Shown one piece after another: positions 6,872 to 8,100 of a DNA stretch of 8,100 nucleotides (its first letter is position 1; every line of letters starts with the position of its first letter). The position numbers and the translations under genes were made by a program. The DNA comes from Campylobacterales bacterium. Its GTDB lineage: Bacteria; Campylobacterota; Campylobacteria; Campylobacterales; QNZT01. Location of the stretch: contig DQSO01000061.1 of assembly GCA_015663225.1 (NCBI GenBank), positions 1 through 8,100 of the forward strand, read 5' to 3'. The notes beneath the pieces were generated by a model that saw only the letters and a program-made list of their open reading frames with translations, made no database searches and was not told the origin of the DNA.

Positions 6872-8100
6872 ATGGAAAAAAAGAAATTTTTTAATGATTT
6901 AGAGAGAGTTTATCAAATAATTGAACAAAATCAGAGTGACACAAACTCACTATATGATATATTAGATGCAAATTCAAACCATAGTGAGAGCAAGTTTATA
7001 AGTGATTTAATAAAATCTTTAGGACTTGAAGTAACTAAAGAGACAAAGATGGCAGTTATTTCAAGAGTTGTAAATCTACGATCAGACTCACTAAAACAAG
7101 TTTTAGAAAAAAATGGCTCAAGTGAAGATGATATTGAACAAAAATTAGAGTTAGCATATAAAACTGTAAGTGCCTTTTATATAAAAAAACATCAAAATAT
7201 TATCAATCAAGTAGTAGAAAAAGAGTTACTTACTCCATTTTATCAAGAAGTTTTTAAAGGTGTTCACGAAGTAGGGTTAGCATTTACATCTTGGCAAACA
7301 AAGTGGACAAACCATATAATATATGGAGTCAATAAAGATTTATACAAATTATTTAACGGAGATGAAGAGAAAATATTTATCATGTTAAATCAAAAAAATC
7401 TACATGATACTGGTCATAATAATAGACAAGCAGATAGAAGCTACTCTGCACTTAAGAAAAATAGCAATGGTGAGTATGAAAATCTAGCCTATTGTGATCT
7501 CTTTTACGATGAAGTTCAAATCGTGGTTAAAGCTCTTGATAAGTTTATTAAGAACTTGAAGAATAGACCTGATGATATTTTTAACATGCAAGTAGAATAT
7601 ATTGAGTATTTATCAGCTATTAAAGTTGCATTGTTAGAGTCTGATACAACAAAGCTAGTAGAGAAATGGGCAGAAGTTGATAGAAAATGGATGAAGATAA
7701 CTTCACCATTGCAGATAGGTCATCCACTTGAATACTATGAAGATCACTATAGAAAAGCAGTAGCACTAGAGTGGGATTTAAGGATAGTAAATCCTAAAAA
7801 TAGTGCTGGAATTGTTATTGATGATGTAAAAAATATGTATGATAATATATTTGCAGAACTTAAAGATGTTTCTCGTGAAACAATAAAAACTTATAATAAT
7901 TCAATAAATAGTCTAAACTCCGTACAGCTATACTTAGGAAGACCCGCTCTATTTTATGGAGCAGAGTTTGATGGATTGTTTTCAGCTCAAGTAGTTCCAA
8001 ATGATGAAGTAGTTTCAAAAGAGGAGGGCAAAAAGATATTTGCATTTGCTGATAATGTTTTAGAGTCTAGTCGTGCAAAGCCATTTTTAAAACTACATAG
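6872..8100 (+). CDS. ciaB: CiaB-family protein (Campylobacter invasion antigen B homologue), N-terminal 409 aa
   Basis: An uninterrupted frame runs from ATG 6872 to the window edge and continues beyond it. The 409 visible residues match what I recall of CiaB, a protein of about 610 residues, so roughly two thirds should be here. It is soluble, highly charged and mostly helical, with no signal peptide or membrane segment. Recognisable segments are HEVGLAFTSWQTKWTNH (132-148), LNQKNLHDTGHNNRQADRSYSAL (172-194), which contains H178-xxx-H182, and LYLGRPALFYGAEFDGLFSAQVVPND (353-378). In Campylobacter jejuni CiaB was described as a secreted invasion factor, but homologues occur in non-pathogens, so a general cellular role is more likely. 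The molecular activity is not visible here. A parS-like site lies at codons 333-337. Family recognition is from memory of sequence pattern. Confidence 0.85.
   Translation, partial: MEKKKFFNDLERVYQIIEQNQSDTNSLYDILDANSNHSESKFISDLIKSLGLEVTKETKMAVISRVVNLRSDSLKQVLEKNGSSEDDIEQKLELAYKTVSAFYIKKHQNIINQVVEKELLTPFYQEVFKGVHEVGLAFTSWQTKWTNHIIYGVNKDLYKLFNGDEEKIFIMLNQKNLHDTGHNNRQADRSYSALKKNSNGEYENLAYCDLFYDEVQIVVKALDKFIKNLKNRPDDIFNMQVEYIEYLSAIKVALLESDTTKLVEKWAEVDRKWMKITSPLQIGHPLEYYEDHYRKAVALEWDLRIVNPKNSAGIVIDDVKNMYDNIFAELKDVSRETIKTYNNSINSLNSVQLYLGRPALFYGAEFDGLFSAQVVPNDEVVSKEEGKKIFAFADNVLESSRAKPFLKLH
7867..7882 (+). other. parS-like ParB-binding site 3
   Basis: The 16-mer TGTTTCTCGTGAAACA matches parS consensus TGTTTCACGTGAAACA at 15 of 16 positions; only position 7 differs (A to T). 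Both six-base arms are intact. It lies in ciaB, read on the plus strand as VSRET (residues 333-337). It is 2837 bp to the right of site 2. Confidence 0.82.

Noticed and set aside
7860..8045. Minus-strand 61-codon frame inside ciaB
   Set aside because: It lies wholly antisense to the well-supported ciaB frame and its product has no recognisable features.

Overview
The window looks like ordinary chromosomal DNA from a Campylobacterota (epsilonproteobacterial) bacterium. The DNA is AT-rich and densely coding. It carries an N-terminal CiaB-family gene, a protein family I know mainly from Campylobacter, Arcobacter and Sulfurimonas-type bacteria, and an agmatine deiminase of the type found in that group. 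A free-living or Sulfurimonas/Arcobacter-like host is my best guess; the genus cannot be fixed from sequence alone. No transposase, integrase, CRISPR array, rRNA or tRNA was seen, and no intergenic gap exceeds 75 bases.

Layout. The left edge holds the first 177 codons of purB (adenylosuccinate lyase) on the minus strand. A 59-bp, very AT-rich spacer separates it from a divergent RluA-family pseudouridine synthase gene on the plus strand (592-1509). From 6799 down to 1478 all genes run on the minus strand: a degenerate-GGDEF/PilZ protein, agmatine deiminase (aguA), hisF, a secreted SIMPL-domain (DUF541) protein, a purine-phosphorylase-fold protein, rlmN, and a 33-residue single-helix membrane protein. 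From hisF to rlmN successive genes share 4-bp stop/start overlaps, and the small membrane gene starts 1 base after the rlmN stop, so translational coupling is likely. The last gene runs 32 bp into the 3' end of the convergent pseudouridine synthase gene. On the right, a 72-bp divergent spacer leads to the plus-strand ciaB gene, which continues past the window edge.

Gene roles. Two enzymes modify RNA (RluA-type pseudouridylation, RlmN methylation of 23S rRNA and tRNA). Others serve purine synthesis (PurB), histidine synthesis linked to the purine intermediate AICAR (HisF), possible purine nucleoside metabolism, and polyamine synthesis from agmatine (AguA). The PilZ protein suggests c-di-GMP signalling.

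The most notable structure is not a gene. Three near-perfect copies of the bacterial centromere parS (consensus TGTTTCACGTGAAACA) lie at 2906-2921, 5030-5045 and 7867-7882, inside the phosphorylase-like, agmatine deiminase and ciaB genes. Each differs from the consensus by one central base, and each is read in the same frame to give the peptide V-S-(R/H)-E-T. This marks the window as a likely ParB-loading zone, probably near the replication origin, although parA and parB are not in view.
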